From the NCBI GenBank assembly GCA_016792845.1, contig JAEUKH010000003.1:34567-98566 (forward strand): a DNA stretch of 64,000 nucleotides, read 5' to 3'. Under the pieces are notes generated by a model that searched no databases, was not told where the DNA came from, and saw only the letters and a program-made list of their open reading frames with translations. This document shows positions 8,588 to 17,660 of this stretch, piece after piece (positions within the stretch are counted from its first letter, which is position 1; the number at the start of each line of letters is the position of its first letter). The DNA is from Myxococcales bacterium (GTDB lineage Bacteria > Myxococcota_A > Polyangia > Polyangiales > Ga0077539). The translations under genes were made by a program, and so were the position numbers.

Positions 8588-9607
8588 TCACTCGCGCCAG
8601 AAGAACTTCCACGGGTTGTGCTTGAGGTCGCGCACCATCTCTTGGAGGTCGTCGTAGATCTCGTCGTCCATCAAGAGGGCGCCGACGGTGCCTTGGCCGC
8701 TTCTGACGTGGGTGCTGACGGCCTGCACATCGCCCGCGATGCTGTTGGCGCGACCGACGAGGGTGCGCACATCGTGCAGGGTCGCCCTGAGGTCTTCGAG
8801 CTGCGTGTCGGTGACCCCTTCGGCGATGTGGTTGAGCCGGTTGGTGAGCGCCCGCGCGTCATGGGCGAGCGGCGGGAGGTCGCGCTCGACGGTGGCCAGC
8901 ACGCTCTCGGCCCGGTTCACAATCCGCCTGATCTGCGGCCCATCAACATAGCGCTCGCGGGCGCCGTTCACCAGCGCGTCGGCGTCGCGTACGGTGCGGT
9001 CGACGTTCTCGATGAGCGTGTCGATGCGGCTGCCGTTGCGCGCGAGCAGCCCGTGCGTCTCATGAAGGATGCCGCTGAGGTCGTCGACCATCGTGCCGAT
9101 CTGCCGGCGGTTCGAGCGAAGGGCCGTGACCGTGTCGTCGAGGAGCGAGTACGCCCTCGCGAGGAAGAGGTCGATGCGGGGCGGGTCGATGCCCTCTTGG
9201 GGCTGCGCCGTGTCGATCAAGGGCTGCGCCGCGCTGCCCGGGTCGATGGCCAGAAACTGCTCGCCGAGCACACCCTGGGTGGTCACATAAAACGCCGCGT
9301 CGCGGTGGATCTCGGGCCGGTACCGGGCGTCGATCATCACATGCACCCGCACGAGCGCCGCGCGACCGGTGCGCGGGTCGGGGGCTGCGCCGCGAAACTC
9401 CATGCGGTCGACGCTGCCCACGCGCACCCCGGCGATCTTCACCGGCGCGCCCGATTGCAGCCCCCCGGGGTTGTTGAAATCAACCGCCATGGCGAAGCGC
9501 TGCCCGAGCTGAATGCCGCCCATCACAAGCACCAAGGCCGCGAGGAGGGCCACGCCCACCAAGACCAACAGCCCGACTTTGACCTCAATCGCGCGTTCTG
9601 CCGCCAT
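8588..9607 (-). CDS. MlaD-like MCE-domain lipid transport protein
   Basis: The 339-aa protein has one N-terminal membrane anchor (KVGLLVLVGVALLAALVLVM) and an MCE domain (about 35-130) with the family signature GGLQSGAPVKIAGVRVGSV. A long, mostly helical periplasmic tail contains many short Asp/Leu heptads. In the Mla family this inner-membrane-anchored periplasmic subunit forms a hexameric ring that passes phospholipids between the inner membrane and periplasmic carriers. It is the last gene of a five-gene minus-strand cluster with two ATPases and two permeases, which supports a Mla-type transporter. There is only one MCE gene for two ATPase/permease pairs. Confidence 0.88.
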   Translation of the reverse strand: MAAERAIEVKVGLLVLVGVALLAALVLVMGGIQLGQRFAMAVDFNNPGGLQSGAPVKIAGVRVGSVDRMEFRGAAPDPRTGRAALVRVHVMIDARYRPEIHRDAAFYVTTQGVLGEQFLAIDPGSAAQPLIDTAQPQEGIDPPRIDLFLARAYSLLDDTVTALRSNRRQIGTMVDDLSGILHETHGLLARNGSRIDTLIENVDRTVRDADALVNGARERYVDGPQIRRIVNRAESVLATVERDLPPLAHDARALTNRLNHIAEGVTDTQLEDLRATLHDVRTLVGRANSIAGDVQAVSTHVRSGQGTVGALLMDDEIYDDLQEMVRDLKHNPWKFFWRE

Positions 9608-9716
9608 CTGCCTCTGCCCGCCGCAATCTTATACCCCAGCGCGCCGAATCTACACTTCGGATTCTCACGCCCCGCACACTTCATTCGGTACGCCCCCGCG
9701 GGCGCCTCGCGAGGTC

Positions 9717-10460
9717 TCAGACCTCCATCGGGCCTTCGGCGCGACCATGGATGAACTGTGACACCACGCCGTCGCTAGAATTGCGAAACTCCTCTGGGGT
9801 GCCGACCATGCGGAGGTTGCCTTGATAGAGCATGGCGATGCGGTCGGCGATCGAGAAGATCGACGCGAGGTCGTGGCTCACCACGATGCTCGTGACGCCG
9901 AGGGTGTCGCTGAGATGTCGGATGAGCTTGTCGACGCGGCGCGCGCTCACCGGGTCGAGGCTCGTGGTGGGCTCGTCGAAGAGCACGTACCGCGGGTCGA
10001 CGGTGAGGGCCCGGGCGATGGCCACGCGCTTGCGCATGCCGTCGCCGAGCTCGCCGGGGTACTTCTCAGCGAACTCGCCCATCTGCACCTGGACGAGGCG
10101 CTTCTGGGCCTCGGCGAGGGCGTCGCGGGCCGACAGATTGTGGTGCTTGCGCAGCGGGAGGGCCACGTTCTCTGCGCAGGTCATGCTGTCAAAGAGCGTG
10201 GCGTGCTGAAACACCATCGCGCAGACCTTTCGCACCCGGTAGAGGGCGGCGCCTTCGAGCTTCGAGACGTCGTCGCCGTCGAGGATGATCTGCCCGGCGT
10301 CGGGCTTGAGGAGCCCGATCAGATGTTTGATCAGCACGCTCTTGCCCGCGCCCGACGAGCCGATGAGAAAGAACACCTCGCCGTCGGGGATGCTGAGGTC
10401 GACCCCCTTCAACACCTGCTTGGGCCCGAAGGCCTTCATGATGCCCCGAAACTCGATCAC
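9717..10460 (-). CDS. MlaF-like ABC ATPase with degenerate signature motif
   Basis: The 247-aa nucleotide-binding subunit starts MIEFRGIMKAFG. It has Walker A GSSGAGKS (34-41), Walker B VLFDEPTTSLDP with Asp162/Glu163, and an H-loop His196 in VVSHD. The C-terminal FIHGRAEGP matches MlaF-type ATPases. The signature motif reads ELGDGMRKR (138-141 L-G-D-G) instead of the usual LSGG: the Ser that contacts ATP is lost. Only 15 bp separate it from the MlaE-like gene upstream. It probably pairs with the other MlaF-like ATPase at 12184-12939, which has a normal signature but lacks the H-loop His. The family function is energising phospholipid transport across the envelope. Confidence 0.88.
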   Translation of the reverse strand: MIEFRGIMKAFGPKQVLKGVDLSIPDGEVFFLIGSSGAGKSVLIKHLIGLLKPDAGQIILDGDDVSKLEGAALYRVRKVCAMVFQHATLFDSMTCAENVALPLRKHHNLSARDALAEAQKRLVQVQMGEFAEKYPGELGDGMRKRVAIARALTVDPRYVLFDEPTTSLDPVSARRVDKLIRHLSDTLGVTSIVVSHDLASIFSIADRIAMLYQGNLRMVGTPEEFRNSSDGVVSQFIHGRAEGPMEV

Positions 10461-10475
10461 CGCCGCGCACCCCGC

Positions 10476-11327
10476 TCAGACTGGAAAGAGCACAAAGCCT
10501 ACCCCCGAGATCACCAGGTTGAGGATGATCACCGCGAGGCTGCTGAACACCACGGCCTGGGTGGTGGCGATGCCGACGCCCTCGCTCCCGCCGCGGGCTG
10601 AGAGGCCGCACCAGCCGCTCACGATGGGGATCGCCGCGCCGTAGGCGACGCACTTCGCGAGGCCGATCGAGACGTCGCCGATGTCGAGCAGCCGGGCGTT
10701 GAGGTAGGTCTGCGGTTGAACATCGAAGACCGCCCAGGCCGTCGCGCCCCCCGCGAAATACGCGATGGCTCCCGCGTAGAAGATCAGCACGCCGGTCATC
10801 ACCACGCTGGCCAGAAAGCGCGGCACAACGAGCCAGTCGACGGGGTCGACGCCGCACATCCGGAGGGCGTCGACCTGCTCGGTGACCACCATGCTCCCGA
10901 TCTCGGCGGCGATGCCCGCGCCCACCCGGGTGGCGAGCATCATCGAAGCGAGGGTGGCCGCGAGGTCGCGCACCAGGAGCTCAAGAAAGGTCGCCCCGAG
11001 CATCGTGAGGTCGGGCACCACCCGCCGCGCCTGGAGCCCGCTCTGGAACACCAGGATCATGCCGATGAAGCCCTGCGTGACGGTCAAAAAGAAGACCGAC
11101 TTGTTGCCGATCTCGAAGGCCTGTTCGAGCACCACGCCCTTCTCGCGGCGGCCCTTGAGCGACCAGTACACCGTGCGCAGCGCCACGTCGAAGAGGCCCC
11201 GAAACGCGCGCACCCCTTCGATGAGGAGCTGCCCGGTGTCGGCCGCGAGGCCCCGCGGGCGCGGGCGCTCGGCGTCGCCGTCGAGGGCGTCGTCTGGAGG
11301 TGTGGCGGGGGCGACTGGGGGGGCCAT
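10476..11327 (-). CDS. MlaE-like ABC permease
   Basis: The 283-aa polytopic protein has a Pro/Asp-rich N-terminal tail of about 30 residues and an amphipathic interfacial helix. MlaE-type membrane segments follow, with the conserved centre ATRVGAGIAAEIGSMVVTEQ and VDALRMCGVDP. This region corresponds to the coupling part that contacts the ATPase. It is one of two non-identical MlaE-like permeases in the cluster, seven bases downstream of the other. In the family MlaE dimerises around MlaD and moves phospholipid; two different copies here suggest a heterodimer. Confidence 0.88.
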   Translation of the reverse strand: MAPPVAPATPPDDALDGDAERPRPRGLAADTGQLLIEGVRAFRGLFDVALRTVYWSLKGRREKGVVLEQAFEIGNKSVFFLTVTQGFIGMILVFQSGLQARRVVPDLTMLGATFLELLVRDLAATLASMMLATRVGAGIAAEIGSMVVTEQVDALRMCGVDPVDWLVVPRFLASVVMTGVLIFYAGAIAYFAGGATAWAVFDVQPQTYLNARLLDIGDVSIGLAKCVAYGAAIPIVSGWCGLSARGGSEGVGIATTQAVVFSSLAVIILNLVISGVGFVLFPV

Positions 11328-11333
11328 GAGGGG

Positions 11334-12122
11334 CTAACCGAGGAGGTAGGTGCTGAAGTAGTCGGTGACGAAGATGCCCGTGGCGCTCGCGACCACCGAG
11401 GTGTTGACCGCGCGCCCGACCCCCGGCGCGCCGCCCGTCACGGTGAGGCCGAAGTGGCACGACGACAGCGCGATGATGACCCCGTAGAGCACCGACTTGA
11501 TGAGCCCCGTGGCGAGATCCCACACCCGGATGGTCTCTAGGAAGCCGTTGAAGAAGGTCGCCACGCTCACGCCCAAGAGGGCCTGACCCATGAGCGCCGA
11601 GCCCGCGAGGGCCAGCACGTCGCCGTAGACCGTGAGCATGAAGAGCATCACCACCATCGCGATGCAACGCGGCAAGATCAGGTACGACAGCGGGTCGATG
11701 GCCAGCGTCTCGAGCGCGGCGATCTGCTCGGTGACGGTCATGGTGCCGAGCTCGGCGGTGTTGTTCGCCCCCACCCGCCCCGAGAACATCAGCGCGATGA
11801 GGATGGGCCCCACCTCGCGCAGCGTCGCGAAGCCGGCGCCCCACCCCAAGAGGCCCTCGGCGCCGAAGCGGCGGATCAGAACGCCCGCCTGGATCACCAT
11901 GATGCCGCCCGTGAAGAGCGCCGTCACCCCGACAATCGGGAGCGACTTGACCCCCATGCGGTGCAGGTTGCGCGCGAGCTCGGGCCCGTCGAGGCGCGGC
12001 GGCGCGAGCCTTCGGAGGAGCCGCCCCGCGAGCATCGCCACCCCGCCCACCTCGGCCGCGAGGTCGAGGATGGCGCGGCCTGTCTCGGCGCTGAGGCCCT
12101 CACGTTCGCTCGCCTGGCTCAT
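11334..12122 (-). CDS. MlaE-like ABC permease (second copy)
   Basis: The 262-aa integral membrane protein has the MlaE signature region (FSGRVGANNTAELGTMTVTE and IAALETLAIDP). An N-terminal amphipathic region precedes the first hydrophobic segment (VGVTALFTGGIMVIQAGVLI). It differs clearly from the adjacent MlaE-like protein, so the pair is an old duplication rather than a recent one. It lies between the MlaF-like ATPase at 12184-12939 and the second permease, consistent with one transcript running from 12939 to 8588. Confidence 0.88.
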   Translation of the reverse strand: MSQASEREGLSAETGRAILDLAAEVGGVAMLAGRLLRRLAPPRLDGPELARNLHRMGVKSLPIVGVTALFTGGIMVIQAGVLIRRFGAEGLLGWGAGFATLREVGPILIALMFSGRVGANNTAELGTMTVTEQIAALETLAIDPLSYLILPRCIAMVVMLFMLTVYGDVLALAGSALMGQALLGVSVATFFNGFLETIRVWDLATGLIKSVLYGVIIALSSCHFGLTVTGGAPGVGRAVNTSVVASATGIFVTDYFSTYLLG

Positions 12123-12183
12123 GGCGGCTCGCAGTCTAAACCTCGACGGGCGGCCCGTGGGGAGCTTTTCTGCGCCTGCGCGG

Positions 12184-12939
12184 CTAGAGCGGCCCGTCGG
12201 TCTTGCCGTGCACGAACTGGTCGACCCGTGGGTCGCGCGAGGCCAGCGCCTCGGCGGTGGTGCCGTCGAAGATGAGCCGACCGCGGTGGAGCATCCCGAC
12301 GCGGTCGGTGATGGTGAGCAAGCGCTCGATGTCGCTCGACACCATGACGACGGTGGCCCCGGCCTCGCGCTGCTCGGCTCGGAGAGTGTCGAAGATCTTC
12401 TGCGAGGTGACCGGGTCGAGCCCCGCGGCGGGCTCGTCGTAGAGCACGATGTCGGCCTTGAGGGCTGTGGCCCGGGCGACGCCGATGCGCTTCTTCTGGC
12501 CCCCCGAGAGCCCCGCGGGCATGCGGTCTTCGAAGCCCGGGAGCGAGACCATTCTCAGCCGGTCGGCCACCCGCTCGGCCAGCGCCGCCGCGTCGGTGAC
12601 GCCCGCGCGCCGCAACGGAAAGGCGATGTTCTCGCCCACGGTCATGTGGTCGAAGAGGGCGTTGTTCTGGAAGAGCATCCCGATGCGGGCGCGCACGCGG
12701 TGGAGCCGCAGTTCGTCGAGACCCGTGATGTCTTCGCCCTCGATCAAGAGCGCCCCGGCGTCGGGCCTGAGGAGCCCCACCACGAGCTTCAAAAGTACGC
12801 TTTTGCCAGCGGCCCCGGGCCCTACGAGGCCATAGAGGCAGCCCCGGGGCACCGTGAGGTCGACGCCCCTGAGCACCGGCGGGCCGTCGACAAAGCGCTT
12901 GGTGATACCGCGAAGTTCGATCACGCGTCTCGGCGGCAC
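12184..12939 (-). CDS. MlaF-like ABC ATPase lacking the H-loop histidine
   Basis: The 251-aa ATPase has Walker A GPGAAGKS (40-47), a canonical signature GLSGGQKKR (144-147), and Walker B IVLYDEPAAGLDP with Asp168/Glu169. The switch (H-loop) position reads MVSSDIERL, so Ser202 replaces the usual His. It is the first gene of the Mla-type cluster. The GTG at 12939 is preferred because GGGGTGAG lies about six bases upstream; an in-frame GTG at 12924 would start at the same residue as the paralogue. A DQFVHGKTDGP tail matches MlaF proteins. With the 9717-10460 ATPase it would give one canonical and one degenerate ATP site. Confidence 0.87.
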   Translation of the reverse strand: MPPRRVIELRGITKRFVDGPPVLRGVDLTVPRGCLYGLVGPGAAGKSVLLKLVVGLLRPDAGALLIEGEDITGLDELRLHRVRARIGMLFQNNALFDHMTVGENIAFPLRRAGVTDAAALAERVADRLRMVSLPGFEDRMPAGLSGGQKKRIGVARATALKADIVLYDEPAAGLDPVTSQKIFDTLRAEQREAGATVVMVSSDIERLLTITDRVGMLHRGRLIFDGTTAEALASRDPRVDQFVHGKTDGPL

Positions 12940-12956
12940 TATACTCTCACCCCGCC
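12940..12956. promoter_or_regulatory. very short divergent intergenic gap with a TATACT box
   Basis: The start codons of the Mla cluster (minus, 12939) and the small lipoprotein (plus, 12957) are only 17 bp apart. The gap contains TATACT (12940-12945), a good -10 hexamer on the plus strand, which would give an almost leaderless lipoprotein mRNA. On the minus strand the same DNA supplies a GGGGTGAG ribosome-binding site, so the minus promoter must lie inside the lipoprotein gene. The promoter assignment is inferred. Confidence 0.35.
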
Positions 12957-13319
12957 GTGTCTCGTTCGCTTTCTTTCGCCTTCATCGCGCTCTCGGGCGC
13001 GCTCACCTTCGGCCTGATTTCAGGGTGCAGCAGCCGCAGCGAGGTGACCTACGGCGCCTGCCAGGCGAGCGCAGTCTGCGCCGAAGACACGCGGCGCTGC
13101 GTGGCCTTCACCAACCGCGTGACCGGCCTGCGGGTGCCGCTCTGCACCGTGGCCTGCAACACCGACGTCGACTGCCCCGACCAGGGGGTCTGCATCACCG
13201 CCGAAGACGAGAACCGCTCGCGCTTCTGCGTTCAGCGCTGCGCCTCGGCGGGCGAGTGCCGCTTCGCCAACGCGATCTGCCCCCTCGTGCGCGGTGACGC
13301 CGGGGGGTGCCTGCCCTGA
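12957..13319 (+). CDS. small Cys-rich lipoprotein
   Basis: The 120-aa protein has a GTG start and a clear lipoprotein signal (SLSFAFIALSGALTFGLISGC, Cys24). The mature part contains about ten further cysteines in short motifs (CQASAVCAEDTRRC, CNTDVDCPDQGVC, CVQRCASAGEC), like small disulphide-rich domains. It is unlike the long Stig1-type paralogues: there is no repeated NGCE spacer. It is divergent from the Mla cluster with a 17-bp gap. The function is unknown. Confidence 0.7.
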   Translation: MSRSLSFAFIALSGALTFGLISGCSSRSEVTYGACQASAVCAEDTRRCVAFTNRVTGLRVPLCTVACNTDVDCPDQGVCITAEDENRSRFCVQRCASAGECRFANAICPLVRGDAGGCLP

Positions 13320-13592
13320 AGCGAGCCATCGCGCCGCGCGGTGGGGCGAGGCGCGGCGAGGTCGCGGGTGGGGGCCTGGGCACGCCGTCGCGGGCTGTGC
13401 GAAGATGTTCTCAGCCTGCGACATCGCTGGCTCGGGTGAGGGCGTTGGGGCCCGAAAGAGACCGCCGAGAAACGCACACATCGCTTTGCGTTTTGCCTGA
13501 TTCTCCGCGACCATCGTGCCGTGATCGAGCGCTCGATGGAGGGCGCTCGTGGCGGAATTCATGTTGCTTTGGTTTGTAGAAAGGGGTGCACG

Positions 13593-16500
13593 GTGAGACC
13601 TCGAAGGCGCAACTGGGCGATCGGGTCGGTGGGGCTTGCGGCCGCGGTGCTGCTGAGTCTCGTGGGCTGCGACGGCAATTCTGTGGTGGGGGGCCCGCTC
13701 GACGACGGGGGCCTCGATGTGGGTGGCGACCTCGGGAGCGCGCTCGACGCGCCCGACAGCGGCGTCGACGCGGGCGTGGCGGTTGATGCCCAAGACGGCG
13801 GCGGCGGCGTTGACGTCGTCGACGCGGGGCAGCCCGATGTCTTTCGCGGGTGCGTCATCATGGATGACTGCCGCGGCAACGAGTTTGGCCTGCGCGTCTG
13901 TGACTTCAACAGCCACGAGTGCGTGCAGTGCACGACCTCGTTCGACAGCTTCTGCGCGCCGAGCGAACACTGCGATGGGACGCGCAACCGATGCGTTCCG
14001 GGGTGTCGCAATGACGAGGGGTGCATGATGGCGACGGTGGGCGACAGCGGCGTGCGCGCGCTCCGCTGCGACACCGTCGATCACCGCTGCGTCGAGTGCC
14101 TTCGTAGCGCCGACTGCCCCATGGGCAACGTGTGCAGCGACTACCGCTGCGTGCTCGGGTGTGACGCCAACCGCCCGTGCCCGTCGGGCCTGTCGTGCTG
14201 CGGCGGCGCCTGCGTCGACCCGCAGAGCAGCGTCTCGAACTGCGGCGGCTGCGGCCGTGCGTGCGCGGCGGCCAACGCGGCCTCGACCTGCGCCATGGGC
14301 GCATGCGGCGTCGGCACCTGCGACCCCGGCTACGCCGACTGCGACCGCATCTCGAACAACGGCTGCGAGACCCGCATCGACTCTGACATCGCGAACTGCG
14401 GCACCTGCGGCAACGTGTGTCCGGCGCCTCCGGGTGCCGCGCCTTCGTGTCGCATGGGCAACTGTAGCGTGGGCACCTGCGCGGGCGGCTTCGGCGACTG
14501 CGACAACAACCCCGCCAACGGCTGCGAGGCCGACACCCGGGCCAGCGTCACCAACTGCGGCGCCTGCGGGATGATGTGCCCCGCGGTGCCGAACGCCACC
14601 GCGACCTGCGGCAACAGCCGCTGCGGCTTCACCTGCAACGCCGGCTTCGGCGACTGCGACGGCGACGCCTCGAACGGCTGCGAGGTAGACCTCAGCACGA
14701 GCACCGCCCACTGCGGCGTGTGCAACAACGCCTGCGCCATGCCGGCCAACGGCACCGCGGCCTGCGTGATGGGCGCGTGCGGCGTGGCGAGCTGCGCCGC
14801 GGGCTTCGGCAACTGCGACAACAACGTCGCCAACGGCTGCGAGACCGTGCTGGCCGCGAGCGCGTCGAACTGCGGCGCCTGCGGGCGCGCGTGCGCGGTG
14901 GGTCAGATCTGCACCGCGGGCGCGTGCGGCGTGCCGTGCCCCGACGGCCAGGCGCGCTGCGGCGGCACCTGCACCCAGATCGAGAACGACCCCAACAACT
15001 GCGGCGCGTGCGGCAACCGCTGCGCGACCGGCTCGCTCTGCGGCGGCGGCCGCTGCATTACCACCTGCACCACCGGCCAGGTCGTGTGCGCGGGCGGGTG
15101 CGTGACCCTCGCGTCTGACAACACCCACTGCGGCGCGTGCGGCAACCGCTGCGCCGACGGCTTCCGGTGCATGAGCGGGTCGTGCCGGCTGTCGTGCCCG
15201 ACGGGGCAGACCCAGTGCAGCAACAGCTGCGTCGACATCCTCACCGATCGCAACCACTGCGGCCGCTGCGGCGCGGTCTGCAACCAGGCCGAGAACTGCA
15301 TCGCGGGCACCTGCGTGCTCCAGTGCCCCTCGACGCAGACGGCGTGCAGCGGGCGATGCGTCGACACCCGCAGCGACGCGCTCAACTGCGGCGCCTGCGG
15401 TCGCACCTGCCCCACCGGGTGCGTCAACGGCATGTGCGCGAGCATCGTCGACATCGAGTCGACGAACTCGAACAACTGCGCGCTCTACACCTCGGGGCGT
15501 GTGTTCTGCTGGGGCCTCAACGGCGGCGTCAACACCCGCTCGGGCGGGAGCTTCGGGCACAACGTCACCCCCGTTCTGGTGGTCAATTCGCTCGGCCTGA
15601 CCCTTGAGAACGCCACCCAGCTCGCGGGCGGCGTGAACAACGTGTGCGCGCTCCGCCGTGACGGCACGGTGGCGTGTTGGGGGGCCAACTTCACCCTCGC
15701 GTCGGTGACGGCGCTCCCCCTCGGCAACGGCGGTCAGCCGCTCGCGGTGACGCAGATCTCGGGCCGCGGCGCGCAGTGGTGCGGTCGCCTCGAAGACGGC
15801 CGCGTCGCCTGCTGGACCACCGGCCTCGCGGCCTCGGTGGTGGGCGGCATCACCGACGCCGTCGAGGTCGCCACGGGCACGAACCACTCGTGCGCGCGTC
15901 GCGTGAGCGGCGCCGTGGTGTGCTGGGGCACCAACGCCGCCGGGCAGCTCGGCAACGGCACCATGACCAACAGCTCGGCGCCGGTGGCCGTGAGCGGCCT
16001 CATCGACGCCATCGCGATCACCGCGGGCGAGCAGTACGCGTGCGCGGTTCGTACCGCGGGCACGGTGGTGTGCTGGGGCTTGAACAACCAAGGCCAGCTC
16101 GGCGACGGCTCGAACGCCAACCGCGCGACCCCGGTGACCACCCTCGGTCTCGGCGGCGTGACGGTGCTCCGCGCGGGTCTCCGCCACGCGTGCGCGATCG
16201 GCACCGGCGGGGCGCTGCGCTGCTGGGGCGACAACCGCGCGGCGCAGCTCTCTGACGGCTCGACGCTCTCGCGCAACCAGCCCGTGGCGCCGCAGGGGCT
16301 CATGCCGCAGCGGAGCTTCTCGCTCTACGATCACCACGTCTGCGCGCTCGGGGTCGACAACCAGGTGCGTTGCTGGGGCTACAACCCCTTCGGCGAAGCG
16401 GGCGGCGGCACCGAGGCGCAGTCGACGCCGGTTCAGATCACGGGCATCACCGACGCGCTCGACCTCCAGCAGGGCAGCGGCGACAACTTCTGCACCGGGG

Positions 16501-17567
16501 CGGGGCGTAACTTCCGGTGCGTGCTGCGTCGCAGCGGCGCGGTGATGTGCTGGGGCGCGGCCAACAGCTCGAACTCGTCGGGGCAGCTCGGCAACGGCGC
16601 CACCACTCCTTCGGCGATCCCGACGGCGGTGATGGGCCTCAGCGACGCCACGCAGCTCAGCGTCGCGGGCACCACGGTGTGCGTGCGCCGCAGCAACGCC
16701 ACGGTCTCGTGCTGGGGCTTGAACAACTACGGTCAGCTCGGCGACGGCACCACCACCAACCGGCCCGTGCCCACCGCGGTGCCGAACCTCACCGACGTCG
16801 TCGAGGTGCGCACCGGCGGCAATCACACCTGCGCGCGCCGCGCCAACGGCACCGTCGCGTGTTGGGGGTACAACTTCCACGGCGAGCTCGGCCAGGGCGA
16901 TCAGCTCAACCGTGCGACGCCCACCAACGTGAACGGCATCGCCACCGCGGTCGAGCTCTGGGTGGGCAGCAACCACTCGTGCGCGCGCATGATGAACGGC
17001 ACCGTTCAGTGCTGGGGCCGCAACATCGAGGGCCAGCTCGCCGACGGCTCGACCACCAACCGGTACACCCCCGGCGCGGTGACCACCACGGCCTCGACGG
17101 TGACCAACCCTGTGCTCCTCACCGAGGTCGATCGGCTCTACTGTGCGGGCAGCTTCTGCCTCGCGCGGCAGACCGGCACCAACCGCGGCGCGAGCTGGGG
17201 GTCGGGCTTCGGCGGTATCCGCGCGGGGTCGAACACCACCCTCGCGACCACCATCGACTACACCTACAACGGCACCAACAGCTGCCGCGTCAACCCCGGC
17301 TCGGGCTCGAACATGAACGTCGTGCAGTGCACGGCGATCGCTGAGTTCGGCCTCCTCGGCAACGCGACCACGCCCTACAACGGCACCGCCACGGTGAGCG
17401 ACTCGGGAAGCTTCATCATCGCGCGGGTCGCGCCCAACTACGGCCCCACCTGCGCGGTCAGCTCGGCCGGCGGAGTGTTCTGCTGGGGCGCCACCGCTGA
17501 CAACAACCTCATCGCCGCGGGCGTCACCGGCATCACCTCGTCGCCCGCCGTGGTGCCCATGCCCTGA
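13593..17567 (+). CDS. Cys-rich lipoprotein with RCC1-like beta-propeller
   Basis: The GTG at 13593 is chosen because an AAAGGGG ribosome-binding site sits just upstream and it yields a lipoprotein signal (MRPRRRNWAIGSVGLAAAVLLSLVGC, Cys26). A NSVVGGPLDDG start and Asp/Gly linker are followed by a long Stig1-like Cys-rich region (about residues 85-610, repeats such as NCGACGNRC and NGCE). From about 620 to the end there are some twelve RCC1-like blades, recognised by repeated CWG-N-xxGQLGDG motifs (for example NNYGQLGDGTTTNRPVPT). The RCC1 fold is a beta-propeller used for protein or carbohydrate binding. This is presumably an outer-surface protein. The C-terminal blades are less regular. The binding partner is unknown. 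Confidence 0.83.
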   Translation: MRPRRRNWAIGSVGLAAAVLLSLVGCDGNSVVGGPLDDGGLDVGGDLGSALDAPDSGVDAGVAVDAQDGGGGVDVVDAGQPDVFRGCVIMDDCRGNEFGLRVCDFNSHECVQCTTSFDSFCAPSEHCDGTRNRCVPGCRNDEGCMMATVGDSGVRALRCDTVDHRCVECLRSADCPMGNVCSDYRCVLGCDANRPCPSGLSCCGGACVDPQSSVSNCGGCGRACAAANAASTCAMGACGVGTCDPGYADCDRISNNGCETRIDSDIANCGTCGNVCPAPPGAAPSCRMGNCSVGTCAGGFGDCDNNPANGCEADTRASVTNCGACGMMCPAVPNATATCGNSRCGFTCNAGFGDCDGDASNGCEVDLSTSTAHCGVCNNACAMPANGTAACVMGACGVASCAAGFGNCDNNVANGCETVLAASASNCGACGRACAVGQICTAGACGVPCPDGQARCGGTCTQIENDPNNCGACGNRCATGSLCGGGRCITTCTTGQVVCAGGCVTLASDNTHCGACGNRCADGFRCMSGSCRLSCPTGQTQCSNSCVDILTDRNHCGRCGAVCNQAENCIAGTCVLQCPSTQTACSGRCVDTRSDALNCGACGRTCPTGCVNGMCASIVDIESTNSNNCALYTSGRVFCWGLNGGVNTRSGGSFGHNVTPVLVVNSLGLTLENATQLAGGVNNVCALRRDGTVACWGANFTLASVTALPLGNGGQPLAVTQISGRGAQWCGRLEDGRVACWTTGLAASVVGGITDAVEVATGTNHSCARRVSGAVVCWGTNAAGQLGNGTMTNSSAPVAVSGLIDAIAITAGEQYACAVRTAGTVVCWGLNNQGQLGDGSNANRATPVTTLGLGGVTVLRAGLRHACAIGTGGALRCWGDNRAAQLSDGSTLSRNQPVAPQGLMPQRSFSLYDHHVCALGVDNQVRCWGYNPFGEAGGGTEAQSTPVQITGITDALDLQQGSGDNFCTGAGRNFRCVLRRSGAVMCWGAANSSNSSGQLGNGATTPSAIPTAVMGLSDATQLSVAGTTVCVRRSNATVSCWGLNNYGQLGDGTTTNRPVPTAVPNLTDVVEVRTGGNHTCARRANGTVACWGYNFHGELGQGDQLNRATPTNVNGIATAVELWVGSNHSCARMMNGTVQCWGRNIEGQLADGSTTNRYTPGAVTTTASTVTNPVLLTEVDRLYCAGSFCLARQTGTNRGASWGSGFGGIRAGSNTTLATTIDYTYNGTNSCRVNPGSGSNMNVVQCTAIAEFGLLGNATTPYNGTATVSDSGSFIIARVAPNYGPTCAVSSAGGVFCWGATADNNLIAAGVTGITSSPAVVPMP

Positions 17568-17660
17568 CGCCGTCGCCTGCGGTCGCCACCCTGACGCCCC
17601 GCGCGAGGGCGCCGGGGTAGACCGCAGGGCCCGTGCTGAAGTACTCAGCTCGGGCGCACC

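Noticed and set aside
8375..9754. A 459-codon plus-strand frame across the mlaD-like gene
   Set aside because: The minus-strand MCE protein has clear family motifs; the plus frame has none.
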